A stretch of DNA of 64,000 bases from Corynebacterium gallinarum (GTDB lineage Bacteria; Actinomycetota; Actinomycetes; Mycobacteriales; Mycobacteriaceae), in contig NZ_JACSPR010000011.1 of assembly GCF_014837045.1 (NCBI RefSeq), positions 17,500 through 81,499 of the forward strand, written 5' to 3'. Below, one piece after another: positions 35,962 through 45,446 of the stretch (positions within the stretch are counted from its first letter, which is position 1; every line of letters starts with the position of its first letter). Below the pieces are notes generated by a model. It was given only the letters and a program-made list of their open reading frames with translations, did no database searches and was not told where the DNA came from. The position numbers and the translations under genes are program-made.

Positions 35962-36297
35962 ACACGGTTGACGAACAGCGCCCCTCCGCTACCTTGTGAT
36001 AAGCGGCATAAGGGGTGCTTGTCACCAGATTTTTCCTGGTCAAAGCAATAAGAGTGGCCCATACTGGATATGAGCGGACGTGCTTCCGCCCCGGTCATTG
36101 CCGTCACTCCAAGGAGTTTGTCCATAGCCAGTAGTCACCGCGCCACCACATGAACCTGACTGATTCCCACACCACACGTATTCTCCACCCCAGGGAAAAC
36201 TGAATATAGGCGATGAAGGGTCCGGCGACCGAGTAGAGCATCCGACCCCATGGGCTGCCTAGAACCTCATGTCTTCCCACTTTCCTAAGGAAGCGTC
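35962..36297. other. Intergenic gap, 336 bp
   Basis: No open frame with a start and ribosome site, no repeat and no strong hairpin recognised. The last part carries CTAAGGAA just before the DUF4389 gene's ATG at 36298, its ribosome binding site. Confidence 0.5.
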
Positions 36298-37782
36298 ATG
36301 ACCTCTCAACCGACCTATCCAACCGCCCCCACCACACCGAGGGAACCACCTCCCCGCATGAGACCCCTGAACTGGATCCTGCTGGTCATGGGTGTCCTGA
36401 TCACCATTGCCGGACTGGGCCTGACCATCGGCGGGGCGGTACTCGCCGGTGCCGGTGCAGCCCAGTCCGATGGGCAGTACCCCGTTGTCTATGAAGAGAA
36501 TTTCCAGAGCGCCGGTCACGCCATCCTCGCCCCACCGCTGGTGTTCGATGCGTCGGACACCGGGTCCTCCGATCTGGCCTCCACGGGTGAGATCGCCAGT
36601 GCGCGGGTGCAGGTGAGCTCCGTGGTCTCCGATCAGGACATCTTCATCGGGATCGCCGATTCCGCTGATATCGGCGATTATCTCGACGGGGTGTCCCACA
36701 CCGTCCTGGGGGATCTCTCCTGGCAGTCCGGACAGCCATCGTCGGCGCCGCCGGAGTGGTTCCCGTCCTCGGACACCGGTGTTCGACAACAGGAGATCGA
36801 TGGTACCCGGACCCCGGAGCTTCCCGCTGACCAGGATTTCTGGGCTGTTTCCGCCTCCGGTGTGGGCACCCAGGAGATCACCTTCGATCTGCAACCGGGG
36901 AACTGGACCCTGGTGGTGATGAATACTGACGCCTCCCGCCCTGTATGGGCGGATCTGCAGGTCGGGGCCAGAACCGAACTGCTGGATTCCGGTACACTCG
37001 CGGTCTGGATCGCGGGACTGTTGGCGCTGCTGCTGGGCATCCCACTGCTGTTGGTGGGTGCCGCCGGCCTGGGTAGGGACATCAGCCTGGGTAGCAGCCG
37101 GGGTAGCAGCCTGGGTGCAGATCCGGCATACCCGCAACCCTATGACACCCTCCGCGTTCACCCGTTGACCTTCACCGGCCACCTGGATGGGACACCGTCC
37201 CGGGGTCTGTGGCTGATCAAATGGCTGCTGGTGATCCCGCACTACCTCATCCTGGGGTTGTTGTGGTTCGCGCAGCTGATCACCACGATCGCGGCCGGGG
37301 TGGCGATCCTGTTCACCGGTCGCTATCCCCGGTCGTGGTTCGCCTTCAGCGTCGGCGTGCTGAGATGGCAGTGGCGGGTGGGATTCTACGGTTATGCTGC
37401 TCTGGGCACCGACCGGTATCCCCCCTTCACCTTGGCGCATGTGGACTACCCGGCCACGCTCGATGTGGTCTATCCCGAGCAGCTTTCCCGGGGCCTTGTC
37501 CTGGTCAAATGGTGGTTACTGGCACTGCCGCACCTGTTCATCGTGGCACTCCTCACCGGTAACAGCGGGTCCCTGCTGGGCCTGCTCATTCTGATCATCG
37601 CCGTGGCGCTGCTGTTCACCGGTCGCTACCTCCCCGGGCTCTTCGACCTGGTGATGGGTACGGAGAGGTGGGCCTACCGGGTGGTCACCTACACACTGCT
37701 GCTGCGTGATGAGTACCCGCCGTTCCGCCTCGACCAGGGGCCCACCGACCCAGCGCCCACCGGAATGGAGGCCACCGGGTAG
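36298..37782 (+). CDS. DUF4389 membrane protein
   Basis: 494 aa. It has a short cytosolic Pro-rich start, one span (LNWILLVMGVLITIAGL), about 190 extracytoplasmic residues, a second span, a 30-residue Ser/Gly linker, and then two DUF4389 units at the C-terminus. Each unit has the motif LFTGRYPRSWFAFSVGVLRW / LFTGRYLPGLFDLVMGTERW followed by YRV and YPPF. Four more spans lie in these units. The family is of unknown function and frequent in actinobacteria. CTAAGGAA gives a good ribosome site. Confidence 0.85.
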   Translation: MTSQPTYPTAPTTPREPPPRMRPLNWILLVMGVLITIAGLGLTIGGAVLAGAGAAQSDGQYPVVYEENFQSAGHAILAPPLVFDASDTGSSDLASTGEIASARVQVSSVVSDQDIFIGIADSADIGDYLDGVSHTVLGDLSWQSGQPSSAPPEWFPSSDTGVRQQEIDGTRTPELPADQDFWAVSASGVGTQEITFDLQPGNWTLVVMNTDASRPVWADLQVGARTELLDSGTLAVWIAGLLALLLGIPLLLVGAAGLGRDISLGSSRGSSLGADPAYPQPYDTLRVHPLTFTGHLDGTPSRGLWLIKWLLVIPHYLILGLLWFAQLITTIAAGVAILFTGRYPRSWFAFSVGVLRWQWRVGFYGYAALGTDRYPPFTLAHVDYPATLDVVYPEQLSRGLVLVKWWLLALPHLFIVALLTGNSGSLLGLLILIIAVALLFTGRYLPGLFDLVMGTERWAYRVVTYTLLLRDEYPPFRLDQGPTDPAPTGMEATG

Positions 37783-37803
37783 CCCACTGCCTGACCGTTA
37801 ACC

Positions 37804-38793
37804 TCAACCGTTGAGTATCCGACGCATCCAGCTGCTGCGGGTGGAGGTGGTTTCCCGGGCCACCTCCGACTCGGGTGCCAGGGTGTCATAACCGTGGAAG
37901 CCACCACGCCAGACATGCAGTTCGGTCTGCACGCCTGCCTCCAGGAGACGCAGGGCAAACTTGATGTCCTCATCACGGAACACCTCTGCGGAGCCGACGT
38001 CGATGTAGGTGGTGGGCAGACCGGTCAGATCGGTGGCGCGCGCAGGGGCAGCGTAGTGGTTGATGTCCTCGCGTTCGGCGTGCCCCCGCCCAGGATCGCA
38101 TTCCAGGCGTATTCATTGGATTCCCGGGGCCAGATGTGGCCGTAGCCCTCGGTGAACTGCCGTGAGGAGACGGTGGTGTTGCGGTCATCGAGCATGGGGT
38201 AGATCAGGCATTGGGCAAACAGACTGATCTCACCCTTGTCGCGCGCCATGAGGGCGACCCCTGCGGCCAGGCCTCCGCCACCGGAACCACCACCGACGAT
38301 GATCCGCTCCGGGTTCACACCCCATTCCCTGGCCTGGGATGCCGCCCACAGCAGACCGGCGTAGCAGTCCTCCACACCGGCGGGTGCCGGGTGATCAGGG
38401 GCCAGGCGGTATTCCGGAGTGACGATCACCATGTTGTGTTCCTGCACCCAGGCGAATTCGTCGTAGCCTCCGAAGCCGGCGAAGCGGTCACCCAGGATCA
38501 TGCCGCCACCGTGGATACCGTAATACAGGGGCGCGTCCGTCACTGTGCCTGCGGGCCGGATCACGGTGAGCTCAATCGGCCCACGGGGGCCGTCGATGGT
38601 GTGGTCCTCCCACTGCAGGCCGAGGGCATCGGCCTGCTCCTTCACCAGGTCCCGCCCGGCTGGTGCGGACATGGCTTCGCGCAGCACGGGGGAAGGTCTG
38701 CTCGGTGACGGTGGGCAGCACCATCTCCGGGTTGTCCAGGATGACCGCGGCGTCGGGGTCGATGGGCTGCCGCACAATATCGTCATTATGCAT
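37804..38793 (-). pseudogene. HSL-type alpha/beta-hydrolase (esterase) with two frameshifts
   Basis: Reading from ATG 38793 (GAAGGAG upstream) needs two frame changes to give one protein of about 329 aa. The first is at a run of five G (38688-38692): VLPTVTEQTFP continues as VLREAMSAPAGRD after one base is skipped. The second is at a run of five C (38083-38087): NEYAWNAILGG continues as HAEREDINHYAAPAR and on to RILNG at 37804. The hydrolase motifs are otherwise intact: HGGGMILG (oxyanion hole), VGGGSGGGG (nucleophile) and GGFHGYD (His). Either a recent pseudogene or two homopolymer sequencing errors. Confidence 0.75.
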
Positions 38794-39025
38794 CGGAACT
38801 CCTTCAGATGAAAGTGTGATGTGCGACTCATTCTAGCCAGCTGTCCAACATCCGGGGTGGAAATCAGTGCTTTTGTTGACATCCCACCAACTGGTCACCA
38901 GTTGTAGCCCGTTAATTCATCTGGTCTTAATTGGTGGGTGGCGATAAGGCTCTGCAAAGTTCACCACCTGCGGGGATACTGGGAAAAGGTTTCCGCATTG
39001 CCGTCGGCGTAGGAGAATGTGAAAT

Positions 39026-39787
39026 ATGAAGATCATCGCGCACCGGGGATTGTGCTCCCAGTACCCGGAGCTGACCGCCTCCGCTTTCCGCGCAGCCCTC
39101 AAACTGCCCATCCATGGGGTCGAGACCGATGTCCGTCTCACCAGGTGCGGGGAGGTGGTGTGTGTCCATGATCCGGTGATCAGCAGGGTCTCTGATGGTT
39201 TCGGCCGGGTGTCCGCGATGCGCCTGGAGCAGCTGCTGGAGTACAACTTCGGTACGAAGGACGCCCCGGAGAAGGTGCTCACCCTCAATAATCTGCTGGA
39301 CATCATGGAGGACTACCCGGACAAGCACGTCTACATCGAGTCGAAGCACCCGATGCGGTATTCCATCATGCTGGAGGAGGAGATTGTCAAGATCCTGCGC
39401 TACCGCGGCCTCACCGAGGATCCGCGCATCCACTTCATCTCCTTCTCCCTGCCCGCCATCCACTGGATGACCACACTCGCCCCGGGCATCGACCGCATCC
39501 ACCTGCGCCGGTCCTGGGAGCGGTGGCTCAACCCGACGGACCGTCGCCTCGGCAATCCGACCGGTCTTGGCCTGTCCATCGAGCGGGCGAAAATGAGCCC
39601 CGGGCTCATCGGCCGGCGGGGGTTGCCCACCTATCTGTTCACCGTGGACAAGGAGAAGGACTGGCAGTGGGCGTATGACCGCGGTGTGGAGATGCTCACC
39701 ACCAACTTCCCCGGTGAAGCTGCGGAGTATCTGGGCGATGCACCTGCCACCGCCCTGTACGCTGATGTCCATGGCAAAGAAGAATAA
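39026..39787 (+). CDS. Glycerophosphodiester phosphodiesterase
   Basis: 253 aa. The family opening IIAHRGLCSQYPELTASAF carries the catalytic His and Arg, GVETDVRLT the metal Glu and Asp, and VCVHDP the second His; YIESKHP and FTVDKEKDW complete the barrel. It releases sn-glycerol-3-phosphate from glycerophosphodiesters. There is no signal peptide, so it acts in the cytosol. Its end overlaps the DUF5926 gene by 17 bp. Confidence 0.92.
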   Translation: MKIIAHRGLCSQYPELTASAFRAALKLPIHGVETDVRLTRCGEVVCVHDPVISRVSDGFGRVSAMRLEQLLEYNFGTKDAPEKVLTLNNLLDIMEDYPDKHVYIESKHPMRYSIMLEEEIVKILRYRGLTEDPRIHFISFSLPAIHWMTTLAPGIDRIHLRRSWERWLNPTDRRLGNPTGLGLSIERAKMSPGLIGRRGLPTYLFTVDKEKDWQWAYDRGVEMLTTNFPGEAAEYLGDAPATALYADVHGKEE

Positions 39788-40685
39788 GAAGAACGAACAA
39801 CTGCCCGAGGGTATGAGCCGTCGTCAAGCAAAGATGGCCGCACGCGCCGCCGAGCGCGCCGCCCTGGAGGGTGAGCCCCGCCCCTTCGAGGGTCTGGCTA
39901 TGGAGCCGCAGCTCGTGGCGCTGCAGGAATTCATTCCGTCGGCAACCACGCCGATCACCGTCAAGGGCACCGACCGCACGGTCACGCTGTGTACCGTTCT
40001 CCCGGGCGCCGTCGCCGCACTGATCCGCGATGAGGAGCACGGCGCCGAGGCGTTCGTCGCCATGCAGCAGGGCACCCGCTCCACCACCCCGGGCAAGGAC
40101 CTCGCGTTCGCGCTGAACTGGGTGCTCAGCGCCACCCCCGGCCAGTCCCTGACCAGCGCGAAGCACGACGGTACGCAGCCAGCGCTCACCGAGCTTATCG
40201 ACGAAACGACCTCCCTCGACATCACCCCGCACCAGGATTTCAACTGGTGGCTTGCTGACAACGATGACCTCTCCCCGGAGGTCACCCAGCACATGCAGAT
40301 GGCCAATGAGTCCATCCTGCCGTCCTATCCCGTGGACGCTGAGATCCCCGGCACCGCCTGGTGGGTCAACCCCGGCGGCAAGGCCCACATCCGCTGGGTA
40401 CGTACCGACGATGAGAACACCCTCCTCAACGCACTGGCCCGCATCGCCGCACGCGGTGAGCTGATCCTGGGCGAGGACACCAAGTTCGCCGGTGCCTTCC
40501 GCACCCACGGCATCACCGTCCCGGTGTGGGACCTCGACCCCGAGCGTTCCCACACCGATTACGCCGCCGACCTGAAGGCCCTCGACGAGAAGATCGCGGG
40601 AGAGCTGGGCAACGATGCGCAGCTCACCCCGGATGAGCGCCGTCAGCTGGAGAACATCAAGTCCCGCCAGGTGACCATCCGCTAA
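39771..40685 (+). CDS. DUF5926-family protein
   Basis: 304 aa from ATG 39771, inside the end of the GDPD gene; ATG 39765 would add two residues. The N-terminus MAKKNKKNEQLPEGMSRRQ, then AKMAARAAERAALEGEPRPF, is the hallmark of this actinobacterial family. A mixed acidic domain follows (LAMEPQLVALQEFIPSA, TPHQDFNWWLADNDDL). It has no membrane segment and no known catalytic motif. The function is unknown. It is probably co-transcribed with GDPD. Confidence 0.85.
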   Translation: MAKKNKKNEQLPEGMSRRQAKMAARAAERAALEGEPRPFEGLAMEPQLVALQEFIPSATTPITVKGTDRTVTLCTVLPGAVAALIRDEEHGAEAFVAMQQGTRSTTPGKDLAFALNWVLSATPGQSLTSAKHDGTQPALTELIDETTSLDITPHQDFNWWLADNDDLSPEVTQHMQMANESILPSYPVDAEIPGTAWWVNPGGKAHIRWVRTDDENTLLNALARIAARGELILGEDTKFAGAFRTHGITVPVWDLDPERSHTDYAADLKALDEKIAGELGNDAQLTPDERRQLENIKSRQVTIR

Positions 40686-40699
40686 CCGGTAATTACAAA

Positions 40700-40741
40700 A
40701 AATGCCCTATCCTCCGAGCCGAATCGGCGGATAGGGCATTT
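40700..40741. terminator. Bidirectional terminator
   Basis: AAATGCCCTATCC pairs perfectly with GGATAGGGCATTT, with CCG/CGG able to extend the stem. A and T runs stand on both sides. It serves the DUF5926 gene and the converging LCP gene. Confidence 0.8.
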
Positions 40742-40756
40742 ATGCTGATCAGGGTA

Positions 40757-42037
40757 TTAACGCAGAGAGCTGAACAGCTCCTCGGCGGCGTAATCATCCC
40801 AAATGACAACATTTCCTACGTCATAATCGGCGAAGGTGGCGATGGGGACGGTCTCGTTCTGAATGCCGCCACGCATGGCCAGCGCCAGGCGCCCCAGGTG
40901 CCAGACATGATCGCCCTCGCCGACGGTGAAGGTGCCCACGGCGTCGCCGATCATCGGGAAGACACGGAAGGGATTGAGCAGCGTGCCGGGGGAGGTGGCG
41001 GTGCTCAACAGGGCGGAGAAGAACTCCCGTTGGCGCACCACACGGTCCAGATCACCCATCGCGGTGGCGCGGGTGCGCACATAACCCAGCGCGGTCGCCC
41101 CGTCGAACTCCTGGCAACCCGCCTGGATATCCAGGTTGGCCAGCGGATCCTGGATGGGGTCAGCCGGGCACATCTCCACCCCGCCGATGGCATCGACCAT
41201 GTTGGCCAACCCACCCATGCCGATCTCCGCGTAGTGGTCAACGCGCAGGCCGGTGGATTCCTCCACAGTTTGCGCCAACAGTTCCGGGCCGCCGACGGTG
41301 AAGGCCGCGTTGATCTTGTCCATGCCCCACCCGGGGATGTTGACATAGGAATCACGCGGGATCGACAGCAGGGTCGGCTCACCGCTGCGGGGGAGGTGCA
41401 GCACCATGATGGTGTCGGTGCGTCCCACACCGATATCCCCACCGGTGCCCAGACGATTGATGTCCTCCTCGCTCAGGCCCTGACGCGAATCAGAACCCAC
41501 CAGCAACCAGTTCGTCCCAGCGGTGTTGGACACCCGGGCCTCCGGGGTGGCATCCACCCGGTTGAGCTGCGAGTCGGCCCACAGGGTCACCGCACCGACC
41601 AGCACCAGGATGACTGCGAACATGGTGAACAGGGATCCCAGGCATCCCCGCGGGCGCAGGCGGATCCGCGGCAGACCACGGCGCCGACGCTGCGCCGGTC
41701 CTTGAGTATTGACCACCTGGGGTAGTTCCTGCGGAACGTGTCCGACGTGGCCCGGGTGCTGGTAGACCTGCGGGCCGGGTTGGTTCTGGGGTCGCGGGGG
41801 AAACTGCTGGGGCGGAAACTGCTGACGCGGGGCGGCCGGCGGGAATTGCTGGCGGGGTGCCGCCGACCCGGGTTGTTCCGGGAAGATGCGGGTAGAATCC
41901 GCCGGCGGGGAAGTCCGTCGTGGCGGGGTCGGCCGTTGCGTTGCTTGTCGACGCGCCCGCACCGGCCTGCCATAGCGGTCGAGGATGGGCCGACCCTGGC
42001 TGTCACGGGCGAAATCGCCCTGTCCACGTGAATCCAT
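40757..42037 (-). CDS. lcpB: LytR-CpsA-Psr (LCP) cell-wall glycopolymer transferase
   Basis: 426 aa. Residues 1-130 are cytosolic and unusually Pro/Gln/Arg-rich (repeats of APRQQFPP). One span follows (FTMFAVILVLVGAVTLWA). The extracytoplasmic LCP domain shows LLVGSDSRQGL, GRTDTIMVLHLPRSGEP, LSIPRDSYV with the catalytic Arg/Asp, and LGYVRTRATAMGDLDRVVRQ. LCP enzymes attach arabinogalactan or other polymers to peptidoglycan. C. glutamicum has LcpA and LcpB; the neighbourhood (pheA close by) matches LcpB as I recall it, so the symbol is by context. Confidence 0.85.
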   Translation of the reverse strand: MDSRGQGDFARDSQGRPILDRYGRPVRARRQATQRPTPPRRTSPPADSTRIFPEQPGSAAPRQQFPPAAPRQQFPPQQFPPRPQNQPGPQVYQHPGHVGHVPQELPQVVNTQGPAQRRRRGLPRIRLRPRGCLGSLFTMFAVILVLVGAVTLWADSQLNRVDATPEARVSNTAGTNWLLVGSDSRQGLSEEDINRLGTGGDIGVGRTDTIMVLHLPRSGEPTLLSIPRDSYVNIPGWGMDKINAAFTVGGPELLAQTVEESTGLRVDHYAEIGMGGLANMVDAIGGVEMCPADPIQDPLANLDIQAGCQEFDGATALGYVRTRATAMGDLDRVVRQREFFSALLSTATSPGTLLNPFRVFPMIGDAVGTFTVGEGDHVWHLGRLALAMRGGIQNETVPIATFADYDVGNVVIWDDYAAEELFSSLR

Positions 42038-42053
42038 GGGTTATACAGTAGCC

Positions 42054-42443
42054 CTAGTGCCACCGGATTTTTGAAGAGCGCCGGAACAGTCCCCGGTGCG
42101 CGGGATCAGGAGATTTCGAAAATGCGGCCCCCGCGTTTCCTGGCTCGCACCACTGGGAGAGGTAGTCCTGGTACTCCGGGTCGGCCGGGTTCTCCTGGCG
42201 GTAGTGGTGGCCGGCCATATCGAGGTAGGCGTTGTACTCCTCGGCCCGGCGGCGGACATCGACCAGCATGTCCGGTGTCTCTACCTTGGCCATCTCCTCC
42301 TCGTACTTCCGGGCGATCCCCACGTTCTGGTAGTCATTCCACGCCGTGGACACGACCGGGTACGCCATGATGGCCAGGCTCAGCAGCAGCAGGACCGGGG
42401 AGAGCAGGCGGGACCTGCGCCCCGGATCCTTCTCCCCGTCCGC
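42054..42443 (-). pseudogene. Class C sortase remnant (N-terminal part)
   Basis: The frame is open from just after a stop at 42444-42446 but has no good start until ATG 42368. It reads LLSPVLLLLSLAIMAYPVVS, then TAWNDYQNVGIARKYEEEMA and RRAEEYNAYLD, the membrane anchor and first helix of a pilus-type (class C) sortase. It then passes QDYLSQW and loses similarity; a different frame near 42120 reads GRIFEIS and stops, recalling the GRIxIPxI strand that should follow. The catalytic His, Cys and Arg are absent. Probably all that remains of a pilus-assembly sortase. Confidence 0.6.
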
Positions 42444-42580
42444 TTATCGCCTGTACTGGCGGTTTTCTCCACTGAATTATCATGCCCGGTGCTGCTGAGG
42501 TGCCAGGAAAAGTCTTAAGAAAGAGTAGAACACTTGGGGATCTGTATGCCACGTCGAGTGGCATTGGTGCCCGTGAATTT

Positions 42581-43309
42581 CTACAACCCCAGCCAGCTCA
42601 GATCCCCACCCAGGGCGGTGTACCCCACAAAGGCCACGGCATCAATGAGGAAGTGGGCGATCACCAGGGGCCACACCCTGCCGGTGCGGTGGTAGAACCA
42701 GGCGAAGATGACACCCATGATGATGTTGCCGAAGCCGGCGGAGACCCCTTGGTACAGGTGGTAGGAACCCCGCAGTAGGGAGGAGGCGATGATCATCGCG
42801 GGCATACTCCAGCCCAGGCCGCGCAGGCGGGTGAGCAGCCAGAACACCACCACGATCTCCTCGGCGAAGGCATTGGCACCGGACCACACCAGCAGGATCG
42901 GTATCTCCCACCAGGGGCTGTCCAGGGTGGTGGGGATGACCTGCTTTGACAGTCCCAGGTGAACGGCACTGGCGTAGAAGATCAGACCGGGGAGGCCGAT
43001 CAGCGCGGCCAGTCCGGCACCCCAACCGAGGTCACTCCACCGGATCCGCCCGATCCGGATCCCACTACCTGAGAGCAGATACAGCGCCAGCCCGCCCCAG
43101 GAGAACAGCACACCGGCAGAGACCAGCTGCAGGGCCAGGTCCAGCCAGATGCCCTGGGCCTGCGGGGCGTTGAGGGAGACGGCCTGATCGTTGAGGGCGG
43201 TGGGGGAGAGGAGGTCGTCGATAAGCCTGAGCAGTGAGCGTAGGCCACTCGCGCCGAAGGTGACGGCCAGGACCACGAGGATCTCCACCCGGATGCGCGC
43301 ATGCGTCAT
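42581..43309 (-). CDS. CPBP-family intramembrane metalloprotease
   Basis: 242 aa from ATG 43309, overlapping the amidase stop by 4 bp (ATGA on the minus strand). Seven to eight spans are predicted. The catalytic elements are FAEEIVVVFWLLTRL (Glu-Glu pair), RGSYHLYQG (His) and VWPLVIAHFLIDA (His). The Arg of the usual EExxxR is Val here, which I recall as common among actinobacterial members. It may cleave or process membrane or prenylated proteins; the substrate is unknown. It is probably co-transcribed with the amidase. Confidence 0.85.
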   Translation of the reverse strand: MTHARIRVEILVVLAVTFGASGLRSLLRLIDDLLSPTALNDQAVSLNAPQAQGIWLDLALQLVSAGVLFSWGGLALYLLSGSGIRIGRIRWSDLGWGAGLAALIGLPGLIFYASAVHLGLSKQVIPTTLDSPWWEIPILLVWSGANAFAEEIVVVFWLLTRLRGLGWSMPAMIIASSLLRGSYHLYQGVSAGFGNIIMGVIFAWFYHRTGRVWPLVIAHFLIDAVAFVGYTALGGDLSWLGL

Positions 43310-44445
43310 AACAACTGCCCTCCCAGGCCGAGGATCTCGGCGTTGCCCACGCGCACCGCACCCAGGTGCATGCCCACGCCGTCCACCGGCATGCTCATCG
43401 CCGCGCCGCCGGTCATGTTGTAGGTGGTCGCCCACGGGGTCCACCGGGTCTGCTCCAGGAAATCCCCCTCCGGTCCCAGTGAGGAAAAATGACCCAGACG
43501 TGGTGGCGGGAAGGCGAGCGTGGGGCTGAGCACCACATCCACATCCCAGCTCTCCCGCACCGCATCCCCCACCGAGTCGAAGGCCGCCACCGCCCGGCCA
43601 CGCGCAACCGGCGACTGGCTCCGGCCCTGCTCGCGCAACCACCTGACGATCGCGCTGGTGTCACCCGCGCCGGGATCCTCTATGGAGCAGGAACGCATCG
43701 CCAGCACCGCAGCAAATGCCTCGAACGCCCAGCTGCCATAGGGGCGATCAACCGGCACCACCTCGTGGCCGAGCTGCTCCAACCGTCGGGCCACCTCCTC
43801 CACCGTGTTCACAAAATGATCATCCACCGTCGTCTCCGCATGCACCGGTTCCAGCAGCACACCGATGCGCAAGGGGCGCACCACTGGGGTGAGGGCATGC
43901 AACCGCGCCTGGGTGGTGATGTCCCGGGTGATGAACCCCTGCGTTGCGGGCATGCCACCGCGGGAATCATGGGCGGGTTTGAAACCCACCACCTGGCACG
44001 CGGCGGCCGGAACCCGGATGGAACCGCCACCGTCGGAGGCGTGGGCGGCGTCGACAAGCATCCGTGCCACCGCCACCGCCGCACCCCCGGAGGACCCGCC
44101 CGTGGTGTGGCCGGGCAGGAGGGGATTGTCGGGCGCGGGCATCCCGACGGGTTCGCAGTAGGCGCTCAGACCAAGCTCGCTGGTCTGGGTTTTACCCGCG
44201 ATGATCGCGCCCCGGTCAATGAGAGCCTGCAGAAACGGGTCCGTCTCCGTGGCCTGCACCTGTCGCCCGGCGGACCCGAAGGCAGTGGGCATGCCAGCCA
44301 CATGGTGCAGATCCTTCGCCGGGATCACCATGCCGCGCAGTGGCCCCCGCCCGTGGCCGACGGTCACCTCCGGATCGAACCAGGCGAAACCATGTTCAGC
44401 CGGGGTCATGGTGGATAGGCACGCGGAAAGTGTGGCAACGGACAT
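43306..44445 (-). CDS. Amidase signature-family enzyme
   Basis: 379 aa from ATG 44445; ATGs further upstream would overlap the pheA start, and one at codon 13 is also possible. The Ser-cisSer-Lys triad is intact: VIPAKDLHHVAG (Lys), TTGGSSGGAAVAVA (cis-Ser) and DGGGSIRVPAA (nucleophile Ser). It is shorter than the typical 450-500 residues, with the deletion in the variable substrate region. It hydrolyses an amide, perhaps an amino-acid or indoleacetamide type. It is divergent from pheA with a 40-bp gap. Confidence 0.85.
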   Translation of the reverse strand: MSVATLSACLSTMTPAEHGFAWFDPEVTVGHGRGPLRGMVIPAKDLHHVAGMPTAFGSAGRQVQATETDPFLQALIDRGAIIAGKTQTSELGLSAYCEPVGMPAPDNPLLPGHTTGGSSGGAAVAVARMLVDAAHASDGGGSIRVPAAACQVVGFKPAHDSRGGMPATQGFITRDITTQARLHALTPVVRPLRIGVLLEPVHAETTVDDHFVNTVEEVARRLEQLGHEVVPVDRPYGSWAFEAFAAVLAMRSCSIEDPGAGDTSAIVRWLREQGRSQSPVARGRAVAAFDSVGDAVRESWDVDVVLSPTLAFPPPRLGHFSSLGPEGDFLEQTRWTPWATTYNMTGGAAMSMPVDGVGMHLGAVRVGNAEILGLGGQLL

Positions 44446-44485
44446 GAACAACCACAGTAGTGAACACGGGTTAAGCTGAGTAACC

Positions 44486-45442
44486 ATGAGCAGCGAAGCC
44501 ACTAAACCCACCGTCGTGTCCTATCTGGGACCTGCAGGAACCTTCACCGAAGCCGCCCTGCTCCGCCTGGCGCAGCGCGGGGAGTTCGGCGACGGTGAGA
44601 TCACCCAGCTGCCGGTGAACTCCCCCCAGCAGGCCGTTGATGCCGTGCGCGAGGGAACCGCGGATTTCGCCGTGGTGGCCATCGAGAACTTCGTCGACGG
44701 TTTTGTCACCCCCACCTACGATGCCCTGGATCAGGGCTCCGACGTGCAGATCTTCGCTGAGGAAGCCATCGAGGTCTCCTTCACCATCATGGCGCGCCCC
44801 GGCACCGTGCTCGCCGACATCCGCACCCTGGCCACCCACCCGGTCGCCCACCAGCAGATCAAGAACTGGATGGCCGCCACCGTCCCGGACGCACGTTTCG
44901 TCTCCGCGTCGTCCAACGCCGCCGCCGCGCAGCTCGTCGCCGAACACGGTGCCGACGCCGCCGCCGCTCCCGAGCGCGCCGCCGACCTGTTCGGCCTGAG
45001 CAGGCTTGTCGACGATGTGGCTGACATCCGTGGCGCCCGCACCCGTTTTGTGGCCGTGCGCAAACGCATCTCCCCGCCACCCCGCACCGGCCATGACCAC
45101 ACCGCCGTCGTCTTCGCGCTGCCCAATGTCCCCGGCAGCCTGGTGCGCGCCCTCAATGAATTCGCCCTGCGTGGGGTGGATCTGGCGCGCATCGAGTCCC
45201 GCCCCACACGCAAGACCTTCGGCACCTACCGTTTCCACCTCGATTTCATCGGTCACATCGAGGATCTCCCCGTCCGCGAGGCCCTCCGCGCCCTGCACAT
45301 GCAGGCCGAGGACCTGGTATTCCTGGGTTCGTGGCCCGCTCCGCGGGATACCGATGACGAGAACACCTGGGCGGATGACATCGCCCGCCTGGAGAAGGCG
45401 GACGACTGGGTCCGCGCCGTACTGGAAGGCAGGGAGTACTAG
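44486..45442 (+). CDS. pheA: Prephenate dehydratase
   Basis: 318 aa. It begins VSYLGPAGTFTEAAL; the catalytic Thr-Arg-Phe motif is in RGARTRFVAV near residue 190. The C-terminal ACT domain (FALPNVPGSLVRALNEF, then GVDLARIESRPTR) binds phenylalanine for feedback inhibition. It converts prephenate to phenylpyruvate in phenylalanine synthesis. The gene lies 4 bp from the downstream mutase gene, forming an operon. Confidence 0.95.
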   Translation: MSSEATKPTVVSYLGPAGTFTEAALLRLAQRGEFGDGEITQLPVNSPQQAVDAVREGTADFAVVAIENFVDGFVTPTYDALDQGSDVQIFAEEAIEVSFTIMARPGTVLADIRTLATHPVAHQQIKNWMAATVPDARFVSASSNAAAAQLVAEHGADAAAAPERAADLFGLSRLVDDVADIRGARTRFVAVRKRISPPPRTGHDHTAVVFALPNVPGSLVRALNEFALRGVDLARIESRPTRKTFGTYRFHLDFIGHIEDLPVREALRALHMQAEDLVFLGSWPAPRDTDDENTWADDIARLEKADDWVRAVLEGREY

Positions 45443-45446
45443 AACA

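Noticed and set aside
35617..35990. Minus-strand frame encoding a hydrophobic C-terminus
   Set aside because: Open for over 120 codons but without ATG and with no ribosome site; the plus-strand PLDc_N-like gene explains the region better.
42071..42518. Plus-strand frames across the sortase remnant
   Set aside because: They are antisense to a better supported sortase-like reading and lack start signals.
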